Shown piece after piece: positions 1-7,242 of a stretch of 30,494 nt of DNA (positions are counted from its first letter, which is position 1; each line of letters starts with the position of its first letter). The position numbers and the translations under genes are program-made. The notes below the pieces were generated by a model. That model did no database searches. It was not told the DNA's origin and saw only the letters and a list, made by a program, of their open reading frames with translations. Source of the DNA: Bacillota bacterium. GTDB lineage: Bacteria; Bacillota; Clostridia; Peptostreptococcales; Anaerovoracaceae. The DNA lies in contig JAFWVZ010000092.1 in assembly GCA_017523605.1 (NCBI GenBank), positions 1 through 30,494 of the forward strand, written 5' to 3'.

Positions 1-516
1 CTTCTTTGATGTGCCCGGAGCCGCGCCTGTGCCGTGGCAGGTCTCGCACTCGACGTTCTTGGTGAGGTTGATCTTTTTGGTCGTGCCGAACACAGCCTCT
101 TTGAAGCTGATGTTCATGTGCTTTTCTATATCGCGGCCCTTGCGCGGGGCGTTCGCGGACTGGGTGTAGCCGCCGAAGCCGCTTCCCCCGAAGCCGCCGA
201 ACATGTTGAAGATGTCTTCAAATCCGCCGAAGCCCGTCCCTCCGAAGCCGCCGAAGCCGCCCTGGCCTCCGCCGAAGCCTGCGTTCGGATCCACGCCGGC
301 GAAGCCGAAGCGGTCGTATTTCTCCTTCTTATCAGGGTCGGAGAGCACTGAATAAGCCTCGTTGATCTCCTTGAACTTTTCTTCGGCAGACTTATCACCC
401 GGATTACGGTCCGGGTGATATTTCATGGCCATCTTTCTGAAGGCTGATTTTATCTCATCTTCCGAGGCGCCCTTCTTTAATCCGAGCACCTCGTAGTAAT
501 CTCTTTTATCGGCCAT
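1..516 (-). CDS. dnaJ: Chaperone DnaJ (Hsp40), N-terminal 172 residues; 3' end outside window
   Basis: DnaJ is the cytosolic co-chaperone that delivers unfolded clients to DnaK and stimulates its ATPase. Reading from the ATG at 514-516, the J-domain is complete, with the HPD tripeptide in MKYHPDRNPGD near residue 36. A Gly/Phe-rich linker follows at about residues 75-120, and then the first zinc-finger repeat, CETCHGTG, near residues 157-164. The frame is open to base 1, so the remaining zinc repeats and the client-binding C-terminal domain lie beyond the window. The start is supported by AAGGAG at 525-530, eight bases upstream of the ATG. The gene is last in the visible hrcA-grpE-dnaK-dnaJ order, 93 bases after dnaK. 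No convincing terminator was seen in that gap, so co-transcription is likely. Confidence 0.97.
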   Translation of the reverse strand, partial: MADKRDYYEVLGLKKGASEDEIKSAFRKMAMKYHPDRNPGDKSAEEKFKEINEAYSVLSDPDKKEKYDRFGFAGVDPNAGFGGGQGGFGGFGGTGFGGFEDIFNMFGGFGGSGFGGYTQSANAPRKGRDIEKHMNISFKEAVFGTTKKINLTKNVECETCHGTGAAPGTSKK

Positions 517-524
517 ATAAGTGG

Positions 525-530
525 CTCCTT
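525..530 (-). promoter_or_regulatory. Ribosome binding site of dnaJ
   Basis: AAGGAG on the minus strand, with an 8-base spacer to the ATG at 514-516. It fixes the dnaJ start. Confidence 0.8.
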
Positions 531-609
531 AACATAATGCATATTACGGTGTATGAGCTTTCAGAGAGCTGGCAACTGTCAGTCTCCCGCCTCAGAGCCC
601 TAGCGCCGC

Positions 610-2547
610 CTACTTGTCGTCGTCGACGACCTCGAAGTCAGCGTCCACTACGTTGTCGTCTCCGCCCTTCTGTCCGGCTCCGCCCATATTTCCGGGATTA
701 AAGCCGCCCATGTTCGGGTCAAATCCGGCTCCGCCCATGTTTCCGGGGTTAAAGCCTGCGCCGCCCATGTTCGGGTCGAAGCCCGCTCCGCCGTTCTGCG
801 CGTTCTGCTGAGCGGCCTGCTCGTAGAGCTTAGTGGAGATGGTGTGGAACTCGTTGGTCAGAGCCTCGAGCTTTGTCTTGAGCTCCTCTACGGTGCCGTT
901 TTCGAGGGTCCTCTGCAGCTCGTCCTTGGCCGCGTTGATCCTGGAGACCTCGTCCGCCGAGAGCTTGCCCTCGAGGGTCTTGAGGTTCTTGTCGGTCTCG
1001 TAGATCAGGGTCTCGGCCTGGTTCCTGAGCTCGGTCTCCTCCTTCTTGGCCTTGTCGGCGGCGGCGTACTGCTCCGCTTCCTTGACCTTCTGCTGTATCT
1101 CCTCGTCAGAGAGCTTGTTGGAGGAGGTTATGGTTATGTGCTGCTCCTTGCCGGTGCCGAGGTCCTTGGCGCTGACGTTGACTATGCCGTTGGCATCGAT
1201 GTCGAACGTTACCTCGATCTGAGGAACGCCTCTCCTGGCCGGCGGAATGCCTGTCAGCTGGAAGCGGCCAAGCGTGATGTTGTCCGCAGCCATGGGACGC
1301 TCGCCCTGCATTACGTGAATGTCTACTGCGGTCTGGTTATCCGCCGCGGTGGAGAATATCTGGCTCTTCTTGGTCGGGATGGTAGTGTTCCTCTCGATCA
1401 GTCTGGTGGCTACGCCGCCCAGAGTCTCTATGGACAGAGACAGCGGAGTTACATCCAGAAGCAGTATGTCGTTTACCTCGCCGGTAAGAACGCCTGCCTG
1501 AATAGCTGCGCCTACTGCTACGCACTCATCCGGGTTGATACCCTTGAACGGCTCCTTGCCGGTCACCTGCTTAACAGCTTCCTGTACCGCGGGGATACGT
1601 GTGGATCCGCCTACCAGTATTACCTTGCTGATGTCCGCGTTGGATACGCCTGCGTCCGCCATTGCCTTTCTCATAGGCTCTATGGTGCGCTGTACAAGGT
1701 GAGCGGTCAGCTGGTCGAACTTGGCTCTGCTAAGATCCATGTTCAGGTGCAGCGGACCCGCCTGGTTTACCGTAATGAACGGCAGGTTGATATTGGTGCT
1801 CTGGCTGGAGGACAGTTCCTTCTTGGCCTTTTCGGCAGCTTCCTTAAGACGCTGCATCGCCATGCGGTCGTTTCTGAGGTCTACGCCGTTCTCCTTGGCG
1901 AACTCGTCCGCCATCCAGTTCATTATTACGTTATCGAAGTCATCGCCGCCCAGCTTGGTATCGCCGTTGGTGGACAGTACTTCGAATACTCCGTCGCCCA
2001 GCTGCAGTATGGATACATCGAATGTTCCGCCGCCCAGGTCGTATACCAAGACCTTGTGGGAGCTTGTATCCTTGTCCAGACCGTAGGCCAGAGCTGCAGC
2101 CGTCGGCTCGTTTACTATTCTCTTAACGTCCAGTCCGGCGATCTTTCCGGCGTCCTTGGTAGCCTGCTTCTGGCTGTCGGAGAAGTAAGCCGGTACGGTT
2201 ATTACAGCCTCTGTAACGGGCTGACCCAGATAGCTCTCGGCATCCGCCTTAAGCTTTGCAAGGATCATAGCGGAGATGTCCTGCGGAGTGTAGGTCTTTC
2301 CGTCTATGCTTACTGTGTAGGACGAACCCATCTGACGCTTGATGGACGAGATGGTCCTGTCCGGATTTGTTATTGCCTGACGCTTTGCGGTCTCGCCCAC
2401 GAGACGCTCGCCGCCTTTGGTGAATCCGACAACGGACGGTGTGGTCCTGTTGCCTTCCGCGTTTGCGATGACTACCGGGTCGCCGCCTTCAAGTACGGCC
2501 ACGCAGCTGTTGGTAGTTCCAAGATCTATTCCTATTACTTTACCCAT
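610..2547 (-). CDS. dnaK: Chaperone DnaK (Hsp70)
   Basis: This is the ATP-dependent cytosolic chaperone that works with DnaJ and GrpE. The protein has 645 residues, a normal length. The nucleotide-binding domain shows IDLGTTNS (7-14), DLGGGTFD (170-177) and GGSTR (313-317). The conserved interdomain linker DVTPLS is at 365-370, followed by the substrate-binding beta domain and helical lid. The region after IKRQMGSS (68-75) is about 24 residues shorter than in E. coli DnaK, which is the known Gram-positive-type deletion. The C-terminal tail is a Gly/Asn/Pro-rich repeat (586-621) followed by an acidic end, DADFEVVDDDK. The start is fixed by AGGAGG at 2556-2561, eight bases upstream. The gene lies 91 bases after grpE, and the gap holds a GC-rich hairpin. 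Confidence 0.99.
   Translation of the reverse strand: MGKVIGIDLGTTNSCVAVLEGGDPVVIANAEGNRTTPSVVGFTKGGERLVGETAKRQAITNPDRTISSIKRQMGSSYTVSIDGKTYTPQDISAMILAKLKADAESYLGQPVTEAVITVPAYFSDSQKQATKDAGKIAGLDVKRIVNEPTAAALAYGLDKDTSSHKVLVYDLGGGTFDVSILQLGDGVFEVLSTNGDTKLGGDDFDNVIMNWMADEFAKENGVDLRNDRMAMQRLKEAAEKAKKELSSSQSTNINLPFITVNQAGPLHLNMDLSRAKFDQLTAHLVQRTIEPMRKAMADAGVSNADISKVILVGGSTRIPAVQEAVKQVTGKEPFKGINPDECVAVGAAIQAGVLTGEVNDILLLDVTPLSLSIETLGGVATRLIERNTTIPTKKSQIFSTAADNQTAVDIHVMQGERPMAADNITLGRFQLTGIPPARRGVPQIEVTFDIDANGIVNVSAKDLGTGKEQHITITSSNKLSDEEIQQKVKEAEQYAAADKAKKEETELRNQAETLIYETDKNLKTLEGKLSADEVSRINAAKDELQRTLENGTVEELKTKLEALTNEFHTISTKLYEQAAQQNAQNGGAGFDPNMGGAGFNPGNMGGAGFDPNMGGFNPGNMGGAGQKGGDDNVVDADFEVVDDDK
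685..792 (-). repeat. Tandem repeat encoding the DnaK C-terminal tail
   Basis: Residues 586-621 of DnaK consist of GGAGFDPNM, GGAGFNPGNM, GGAGFDPNM and GGFNPGNM. That is a composite unit of about 19 residues occurring twice, the second copy two residues shorter. The repetition is also visible in the DNA (57 bases, then 51 bases), which suggests recent duplication by slippage. Gly-rich disordered tails are common in DnaK, but this regular unit is unusual. Confidence 0.85.
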
Positions 2548-2555
2548 CGTTATTT

Positions 2556-2561
2556 CCTCCT
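2556..2561 (-). promoter_or_regulatory. Ribosome binding site of dnaK
   Basis: Perfect AGGAGG on the minus strand, eight bases before the dnaK ATG (2545-2547). Confidence 0.85.
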
Positions 2562-2595
2562 GAGTATCGATATTATTAACCGTTTATATTTGCTC

Positions 2596-2624
2596 GCGCC
2601 TTCGGGGCCCTGCCCCTTAAGCGC
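2596..2624 (-). other. Hairpin between grpE and dnaK
   Basis: The arms GGGGC (2604-2608) and GCCCC (2612-2616) pair around a 3-base loop. The stem can extend outward through GCGC/GCGC at its base with one bulged base. There is no T-run after it on the minus strand, so a terminator is unlikely. It could act as an mRNA processing or stability element just upstream of dnaK. That role is inferred. Confidence 0.45.
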
Positions 2625-2638
2625 TGCTTATTGACTGT

Positions 2639-3202
2639 TTACTGGCTGACCGCCACCATGGCCGGTCTTATTACCTTGCCGTTAAGAGTGTAGCCTTTCT
2701 GCATCACCCTTGTTACTATGCCGCTCTCTGTACCTTCTACTGCCTCCGTCATTACTGCGTTGTGGAAGTTGGGGTCGAACGGCTCTCCCAGAGCCTTTAT
2801 CTCTTCTACTTTATTCTTTTCCAGTACTCCCTTCAGCTGGACCAGTATCAGTTCCATGCCGTCCGCGAATTTGTCGCCTTCAGGCTTGGCGTCCATGGCC
2901 CTCTCGAAGTTGTCGATCACGTCCAGCAGGCCTTTAGCAAACTTTTCTCCCGCGTAGGCGTACAGATCGGATTTCTCTTTTTCCGTGCGGCGCTTGTAGT
3001 TCTGGAACTCAGCAAAGAGCCTTGAATACCTTTCGGACTCCGCCTCCTGAGCTGCAGCTTCTTTTGCCTCGTCAGCAGGCTTCTCTTCCGAAGCACCTTC
3101 CGTTCCGGCGGTCTGTTCTGCGTCCTCCGCCGCCTGATCCTCTGTTTCGGGAAGTTCTTCTTCAGGAACTTCCTGTTTGTTCATATCTTCATTGTTCGTC
3201 AT
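2639..3202 (-). CDS. grpE: Nucleotide exchange factor GrpE
   Basis: GrpE promotes ADP release from DnaK and acts as a homodimer in the cytosol. The protein has 187 residues, typical of the family. A long Glu/Ala-rich acidic N-terminus (about 1-58) leads into the helical dimerisation region (RYSRLFAEFQNYKRR onward). The beta domain carries the family's C-terminal signature in GYTLNGKVIRPAMVAVS. The start at 3200-3202 is supported by GGAGG at 3212-3216, which lies inside the end of hrcA. The grpE and hrcA reading frames overlap by 14 bases, so translation is probably coupled. It is the second gene of the CIRCE-controlled operon. Confidence 0.97.
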   Translation of the reverse strand: MTNNEDMNKQEVPEEELPETEDQAAEDAEQTAGTEGASEEKPADEAKEAAAQEAESERYSRLFAEFQNYKRRTEKEKSDLYAYAGEKFAKGLLDVIDNFERAMDAKPEGDKFADGMELILVQLKGVLEKNKVEEIKALGEPFDPNFHNAVMTEAVEGTESGIVTRVMQKGYTLNGKVIRPAMVAVSQ

Positions 3203-4262
3203 TATCTGCTGCCTCCACCGGCTCCGCTTCCTCTGCCGGAGCTTCTATCTCGAAAGTCCTGCTGAGGTTGTCGGTTATGTATTTTATTACGGATGTTACT
3301 TCTCCGTATTTCATTCTCTTGGGCCCTATTACACCCAGCCTTCCGACCAGCTTTCCGTTTACCTTGTAGTCCGCGGTCACCAGCGCGCAGTCCTTAAGAT
3401 CTTCGGAGTTCTCGTCGCCTATAGTTATCGCAAGGCCGTTATCCCTGTTTACCAGCACGTTGGTGAACTGTTCCTTGTTGGTAACGGTCTCCAGGAAGTT
3501 CTGCGCCTTAGCTACGTCGCTGTACTCGGGAAGACGGAATATGTTGCTGTATCCGTCCATGTACAGGTCCACGTTCAGCATCTTCTCCAGCGTCTTCATG
3601 AAGCTGGGGACCACGCTTCCCGCAAGTCCCGACAGCGCCTGCATGTCGCTCTCGAACATGGACGCAATGTTCTCCGTAAGCACCGCGCTTACTGCCTTGC
3701 CCTTAAAGTTATGGGTCATTACCTTGCTCATGAGGGTAAGGTTCTCTTCCGTGTACGGAGCGTTCATCCTTATCGCAGAGTTTGTAACCTTGCCGTCTTC
3801 GCAGACTATCATGAGTACTACGGAGTTCTCGTCCACCGGCAGGAAGTTGATGTAGCTTATCTTGCTCTCGCTGCGGTTCGGCGTTATCGCAAAGCTTACA
3901 AGGTTAGTCATCTCCGACAGTAGCTGAGCCGCATGCTCCACAGTCTGATCAAGCTCGTCCGCGTCCTTGTGCAGACGGTCCGTTATCTCCTGCTTGTTGA
4001 CCTCCGGCAGATCGCTGCCCTGCATAAGCTGGTCCACGTACAGGCGGTAGGCCTTATCCGAAGGCACTCTACCCGCCGATGTGTGCGGATGGGTAAGGTA
4101 TCCCATCTCCTCCAGGTCCGACATCTCGTTTCTGATGGTTGCCGGACTCAGGTCGATGTCCGGACGCTTGGAAAGTGTCCGGCTTCCGACAGGCTCCGAT
4201 GTGGTTATGAAATCCGACACGATAGCCTGCAGTATCTTCAGTTTTCTTTCGTTAAGATCCAT
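3189..4262 (-). CDS. hrcA: Heat-inducible transcription repressor HrcA
   Basis: HrcA binds the CIRCE operator and represses class I heat-shock genes; its activity depends on GroEL. The protein has 357 residues, near the usual 340-350. The N-terminal winged-helix region contains SPATIRNEMSDLEEMGYL (39-56) and the conserved HPHTSAGRVPSDKAYR (58-73). The C-terminal part fits the GAF-like and dimerisation regions, with VGRLGVIGPKRMKYGEV near the end. The acidic tail (EAPAEEAEPVEAADNDEQ) overlaps grpE. The ATG at 4260-4262 lies about 45 bases downstream of the CIRCE element. Its ribosome binding site is weak (GGTAAAG-like), which may keep repressor synthesis low compared with the chaperones downstream. 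Confidence 0.98.
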   Translation of the reverse strand: MDLNERKLKILQAIVSDFITTSEPVGSRTLSKRPDIDLSPATIRNEMSDLEEMGYLTHPHTSAGRVPSDKAYRLYVDQLMQGSDLPEVNKQEITDRLHKDADELDQTVEHAAQLLSEMTNLVSFAITPNRSESKISYINFLPVDENSVVLMIVCEDGKVTNSAIRMNAPYTEENLTLMSKVMTHNFKGKAVSAVLTENIASMFESDMQALSGLAGSVVPSFMKTLEKMLNVDLYMDGYSNIFRLPEYSDVAKAQNFLETVTNKEQFTNVLVNRDNGLAITIGDENSEDLKDCALVTADYKVNGKLVGRLGVIGPKRMKYGEVTSVIKYITDNLSRTFEIEAPAEEAEPVEAADNDEQ

Positions 4263-4307
4263 TATCTTTACCGTTCAGATCCGCTCGATCTGTTGTCTCG
4301 CTCTTTG

Positions 4308-4334
4308 TTAGCACTCTGAGCGAAAGAGTGCTAA
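4308..4334 (-). promoter_or_regulatory. CIRCE operator (HrcA binding site)
   Basis: Perfect inverted repeat TTAGCACTC (4308-4316), nine bases, then GAGTGCTAA (4326-4334). This matches the CIRCE consensus exactly in both arms and spacer. It lies just downstream of the predicted transcription start of hrcA, the classic position for HrcA repression and for a 5' stem-loop in the mRNA. Confidence 0.98.
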
Positions 4335-4345
4335 CAACTGACTAT

Positions 4346-4374
4346 AATATAATCCCCTGCCGACGTTTTGTCAA
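4346..4374 (-). promoter_or_regulatory. Vegetative (SigA-type) promoter of the hrcA-grpE-dnaK-dnaJ operon
   Basis: On the minus strand, TTGACA (4369-4374, perfect -35) is followed by a 17-base spacer and TATATT (4346-4351, 5 of 6 match). The predicted start of transcription near 4339 places CIRCE at roughly +5 to +31. Confidence 0.85.
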
Positions 4375-4458
4375 CAGGGGAATTGTGAAATTGCTGTGTA
4401 GTTAAAGGCGTACTTTCAACGTTTCATGAAGTTCCGCCCGGCTGCAGCGCAGAGTCTT

Positions 4459-5499
4459 TTACTGAGCTACATTGCCGTCCGGCTGGCCGTAGATGAACTC
4501 CTTTATGGCGTTGCTGTTCTTCTGAAGGTCCGGCAGGACTACGGATCTGGTACCGTCTATCATTGCATACTTCCAGCCGCCGTCTATCGGCACACGCAGA
4601 GTCTCGCTTATGGAATAGCTGCTGCCGCCCACCTGGGTAATAAGGCCGAGTATGGTAGCGTTGTTCATATCCGTTGTAAAGCACGGAAGTATCTTGTCTG
4701 CCAGAGAAAGTATGTCCTTGAGAGGCAGTTTCTTGATCTTGTCGAATGCGGCTATCAGGACCTTACGCTGCCTTTCGGTGCGCTCGAAATCTCCCTGGCC
4801 CACGTTGCGAGTCCTTGCATATGCCAGAGTCTGCTCCGGATCCAGAGAGTTTACGCCTTCCTTAAGATGCCAGTGGAAACTGCTGTATGTAGGCTCCGTG
4901 TTAAGATAGTTTGCTTCCTGCTTTGTCAGGGCGATGTCCAGGTTACCGACGGCTGTCATAGCTTCTATGAACGACTCGAAGTTTACTGCTACGTTTCCGT
5001 CTATATGGACGCCGAAGTTCTTTTCCACCACCTCATCCAGAAGCGACATTCCGCCGAAGATGTATGCCGCATTGAGCCTGTTGTTGCTGTAGCCCGGGAT
5101 CTGGACATACATGTCGCGCATAAGGGAAGTGAGCTTGATGTCTTTGGTCTTTGAATTTACGCTGCAGATTATCATTGTATCCGATCTGCCGCGGGAATTA
5201 TCTGCATTAAGATCGTAGCCTATCAGAAGTATGTTCTTTACGTCCGATGCTTTGAACGTATCGATGTCTTCTCCGTTCAAGTCTACGTCGTTAGCGTTTA
5301 TGGCCTCTCCGCCGTTGCTCTCGCCCTGCTCGAAGGTCTCTTCATTCCTGTCGATGCGGTTCTCATTTCCGATACGTTTTATCAGATTCAGTTTTCCGCT
5401 TATTAAAAGCCAGCCGACAAGACCTACGATCGCTATTACAGCAACGAGGCTGATGACAACTTTAGATGCTGTTGACTTTTTCTTTTTTGCTGCACACAT
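4459..5499 (-). CDS. LytR-CpsA-Psr (LCP) family cell-wall polymer transferase
   Basis: LCP enzymes move lipid-linked glycopolymers (teichoic acids, capsules) onto peptidoglycan on the outer face of the membrane. From the ATG at 5497-5499 the protein has 346 residues. A Lys-rich cytoplasmic start is followed by one membrane helix (about 13-33), an acidic linker, and the LCP domain. The domain shows GRSDTM (104-109), SLMRDMYV (125-132), YARTR (227-231) and GDFERTERQRK (236-246), which include the Arg/Asp residues that bind the pyrophosphate of the lipid substrate. The frame is open further upstream to 5685, but AGGGAG at 5511-5516 and the Lys-rich start favour 5499. It has its own promoter and is monocistronic. 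Its position near the polysaccharide operon suggests it anchors that polymer, although wall teichoic acid attachment is also possible. Confidence 0.93.
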   Translation of the reverse strand: MCAAKKKKSTASKVVISLVAVIAIVGLVGWLLISGKLNLIKRIGNENRIDRNEETFEQGESNGGEAINANDVDLNGEDIDTFKASDVKNILLIGYDLNADNSRGRSDTMIICSVNSKTKDIKLTSLMRDMYVQIPGYSNNRLNAAYIFGGMSLLDEVVEKNFGVHIDGNVAVNFESFIEAMTAVGNLDIALTKQEANYLNTEPTYSSFHWHLKEGVNSLDPEQTLAYARTRNVGQGDFERTERQRKVLIAAFDKIKKLPLKDILSLADKILPCFTTDMNNATILGLITQVGGSSYSISETLRVPIDGGWKYAMIDGTRSVVLPDLQKNSNAIKEFIYGQPDGNVAQ

Positions 5500-5542
5500 T
5501 TTTATTGTATCTCCCTGCCCCCTTTTACTGACAAGTCCAGTT

Positions 5543-5571
5543 ATTATACACTTACCGCAATGTAAAGTCCA
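5543..5571 (-). promoter_or_regulatory. Putative promoter of the LCP gene
   Basis: Minus strand: TGGACT (5566-5571, 4 of 6 match to -35), 17 bases, then a perfect TATAAT (5543-5548). It lies about 45 bases upstream of the chosen ATG and inside the longer open frame, which also argues against a start at 5685. Confidence 0.6.
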
Positions 5572-5698
5572 TAAGGACAGCGTGAATAAATAGTGAAAGA
5601 GTAAAATTTTATACATATGCAGCAGATCGGGCCCCGCATCCCCGAGATGCAAATGATTGCAACGCTTTATGGACATGTGTCGCATTTATTCCGATCGA

Positions 5699-5728
5699 TT
5701 GACGCTCGTGATTTTCCTTTGATATAAT
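5699..5728 (+). promoter_or_regulatory. Promoter of the O-acylation genes
   Basis: TTGACG (5699-5704), an 18-base spacer and a perfect TATAAT (5723-5728). Transcription would start near 5735, giving an AT-rich leader of about 60 bases before the ATG at 5796. The 5500-5795 gap holds this promoter, the divergent LCP promoter, a small GCATC/GATGC hairpin (5636-5650) and two CCGATCGA copies (5691-5698, 5755-5762). I saw no other gene in it. Confidence 0.7.
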
Positions 5729-5795
5729 AAATAATAATTCGTATTTACACAGTCCCGATCGACCGTTAACGCTTTTCTTTTTCGGACGGACAAGT

Positions 5796-7226
5796 ATGGG
5801 CTTTACGGAGATAACATTTCTGTTCATATTTCTGCCTGCGTCGATCCTGCTCTATCTGGCGGCGGACCGGCTGTTTAAGAATGTAAAGATCAGCAATGCG
5901 GTCCTATCCGTATTAAGTCTGGCCTTCTGCTTCTGGACAGACAAAAACTTACTTATCTTTTTGGCATCGCTGATAATCTTTGTGTATCTGGCAGGACTAG
6001 TTCTGAAAACAAAAGGCAGGCATGCGCCGGGGCAAAAAAGGGCTGCGGCCGCTGTTCCTGTCATCGTGCTGACAGCTGTCCTGCTTTTCTTTAAATATGT
6101 GTCCGTCATCTCGTCCTGGATAAACAAAGCCGCTGGCCGCGGCATCATAAGAGCCGCCGACATCATAGTGCCGGCCGGCTTGTCGTTCATCATATTCGGA
6201 TCGATCTCCTACCTTATAGATATATACCGCGGCGATGCTCCAGCCGGGACGCTTCTGGAATGCTGCACTTTCATATCGATGTTCCCCAAGCTGATATCCG
6301 GCCCTATCGTCCTTTGGAAAGACATGAGTAGTCAGTTAACGGAACGGAGCAGCACTGCCGAACAGACAGCATACGGCATGGACCGCATAATAGTCGGATT
6401 AGCCAAAAAAGCTATACTCGCGGACACTTTCGGGGCGCAGATAGCATCCATAAACAGCGGAATTGCAGGCTCAGGAGCGGATGTTCCGACGATGTGGCTC
6501 AGAGCGCTGCTGTATTTCTTCCAATTATATCTTGATTTCTCCGGCTACTCCGACATAGCCATCGGACTTTGCAGCATCTTCGGATTCAGGATCAGGGAGA
6601 ACTTCGATCACCCGTATCTGTCCTGCTCCGTTACGGAGTTCTGGCGCAGATGGCACATATCGCTCGGGATCTGGTTCCGTGAATACGTATATATACCGCT
6701 TGGCGGAAACAGACGCGGAAGCGTCGGCCTTCATCTGATGATAGTGTTCCTTCTTACAGGAATATGGCACGGCAACGGACTGCAGTTTCTTATCTGGGGC
6801 GCAGTTCACGGGATCCTTGTCGCTGCCGAACGGAAGATCCGGGATCATGAATGGTACAAAAAAATTCCCAAGGCTGTAAAATGGGTGCTTACTGCCCTTT
6901 TCGTGCTCCTGGCATGGGTGCTGTTCATGTCAAAAGACCTGCAGTCGGCCGCACAAACATATTCCGGCATGTTCGTCCCCATGTCCCCCGGCGGCGTCGG
7001 ACTAAGCTGGAGATATTATCTTACCAACAGAACGCTGCTGTTCCTTGTCATAGCTGCCGCATCGGAGATCATTGCAGCATCCGGCTTGCGCAGCAGGCTT
7101 AGCCGCCTGTTAGATACGGACGCCGGGACCATCGTAAAACGTATACTTCTGATCATCCTGTTCATGATAGATATTCTTTACATAGTAAACTCCACCTATA
7201 GTCCGTTTATATATTTCCGTTTTTGA
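5796..7226 (+). CDS. MBOAT-family membrane O-acyltransferase (AlgI/DltB/PatA-like)
   Basis: This is a polytopic membrane protein expected to carry acyl (usually acetyl) groups across the membrane for polysaccharide O-acetylation. Its 476 residues are typical of AlgI-like proteins, with many hydrophobic segments from residue 6 to the end. Family signatures are LDFSGYSDIAIGL (246-258), EFWRRWHISL (281-290), YIPLGGNR (299-306) and GIWHG (322-326), whose His325 is the expected catalytic histidine. The ATG at 5796 gives the usual MBOAT start (ITFLFIFLP); the Shine-Dalgarno sequence is weak (GGACGGA, 5784-5790). A DHHW/AlgJ-like gene follows after 16 bases, the usual two-component pair. The target is most likely the polymer made by the convergent operon. 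D-alanylation is less likely because no dltA or dltC is present here. Confidence 0.92.
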   Translation: MGFTEITFLFIFLPASILLYLAADRLFKNVKISNAVLSVLSLAFCFWTDKNLLIFLASLIIFVYLAGLVLKTKGRHAPGQKRAAAAVPVIVLTAVLLFFKYVSVISSWINKAAGRGIIRAADIIVPAGLSFIIFGSISYLIDIYRGDAPAGTLLECCTFISMFPKLISGPIVLWKDMSSQLTERSSTAEQTAYGMDRIIVGLAKKAILADTFGAQIASINSGIAGSGADVPTMWLRALLYFFQLYLDFSGYSDIAIGLCSIFGFRIRENFDHPYLSCSVTEFWRRWHISLGIWFREYVYIPLGGNRRGSVGLHLMIVFLLTGIWHGNGLQFLIWGAVHGILVAAERKIRDHEWYKKIPKAVKWVLTALFVLLAWVLFMSKDLQSAAQTYSGMFVPMSPGGVGLSWRYYLTNRTLLFLVIAAASEIIAASGLRSRLSRLLDTDAGTIVKRILLIILFMIDILYIVNSTYSPFIYFRF

Positions 7227-7242
7227 TGCAGGGGCGGCAGAC

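Noticed and set aside
126..398. Minus-strand frame of 90 codons inside dnaJ
   Set aside because: It overlaps the J-domain and Gly/Phe region of dnaJ in another frame. The Arg/Ser/Ala-rich product is typical of a shifted reading of a GC-rich gene.
844..2634. Open frame of 596 codons on the plus strand opposite dnaK
   Set aside because: It mirrors dnaK codon bias, has no ribosome binding site, and its translation resembles no protein family. Long antisense frames opposite GC-rich dnaK genes are a known artefact.
4375..4458. Possible terminator after the LCP gene
   Set aside because: Only short imperfect pairings (GAACTTCATGAAAC type) were found, with no T-run on the minus strand.
5500..5685. 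Upstream extension of the LCP reading frame by 62 codons
   Set aside because: The extra part is not LCP-like, spans the predicted promoter, and lacks a ribosome binding site, whereas 5499 has AGGGAG upstream.
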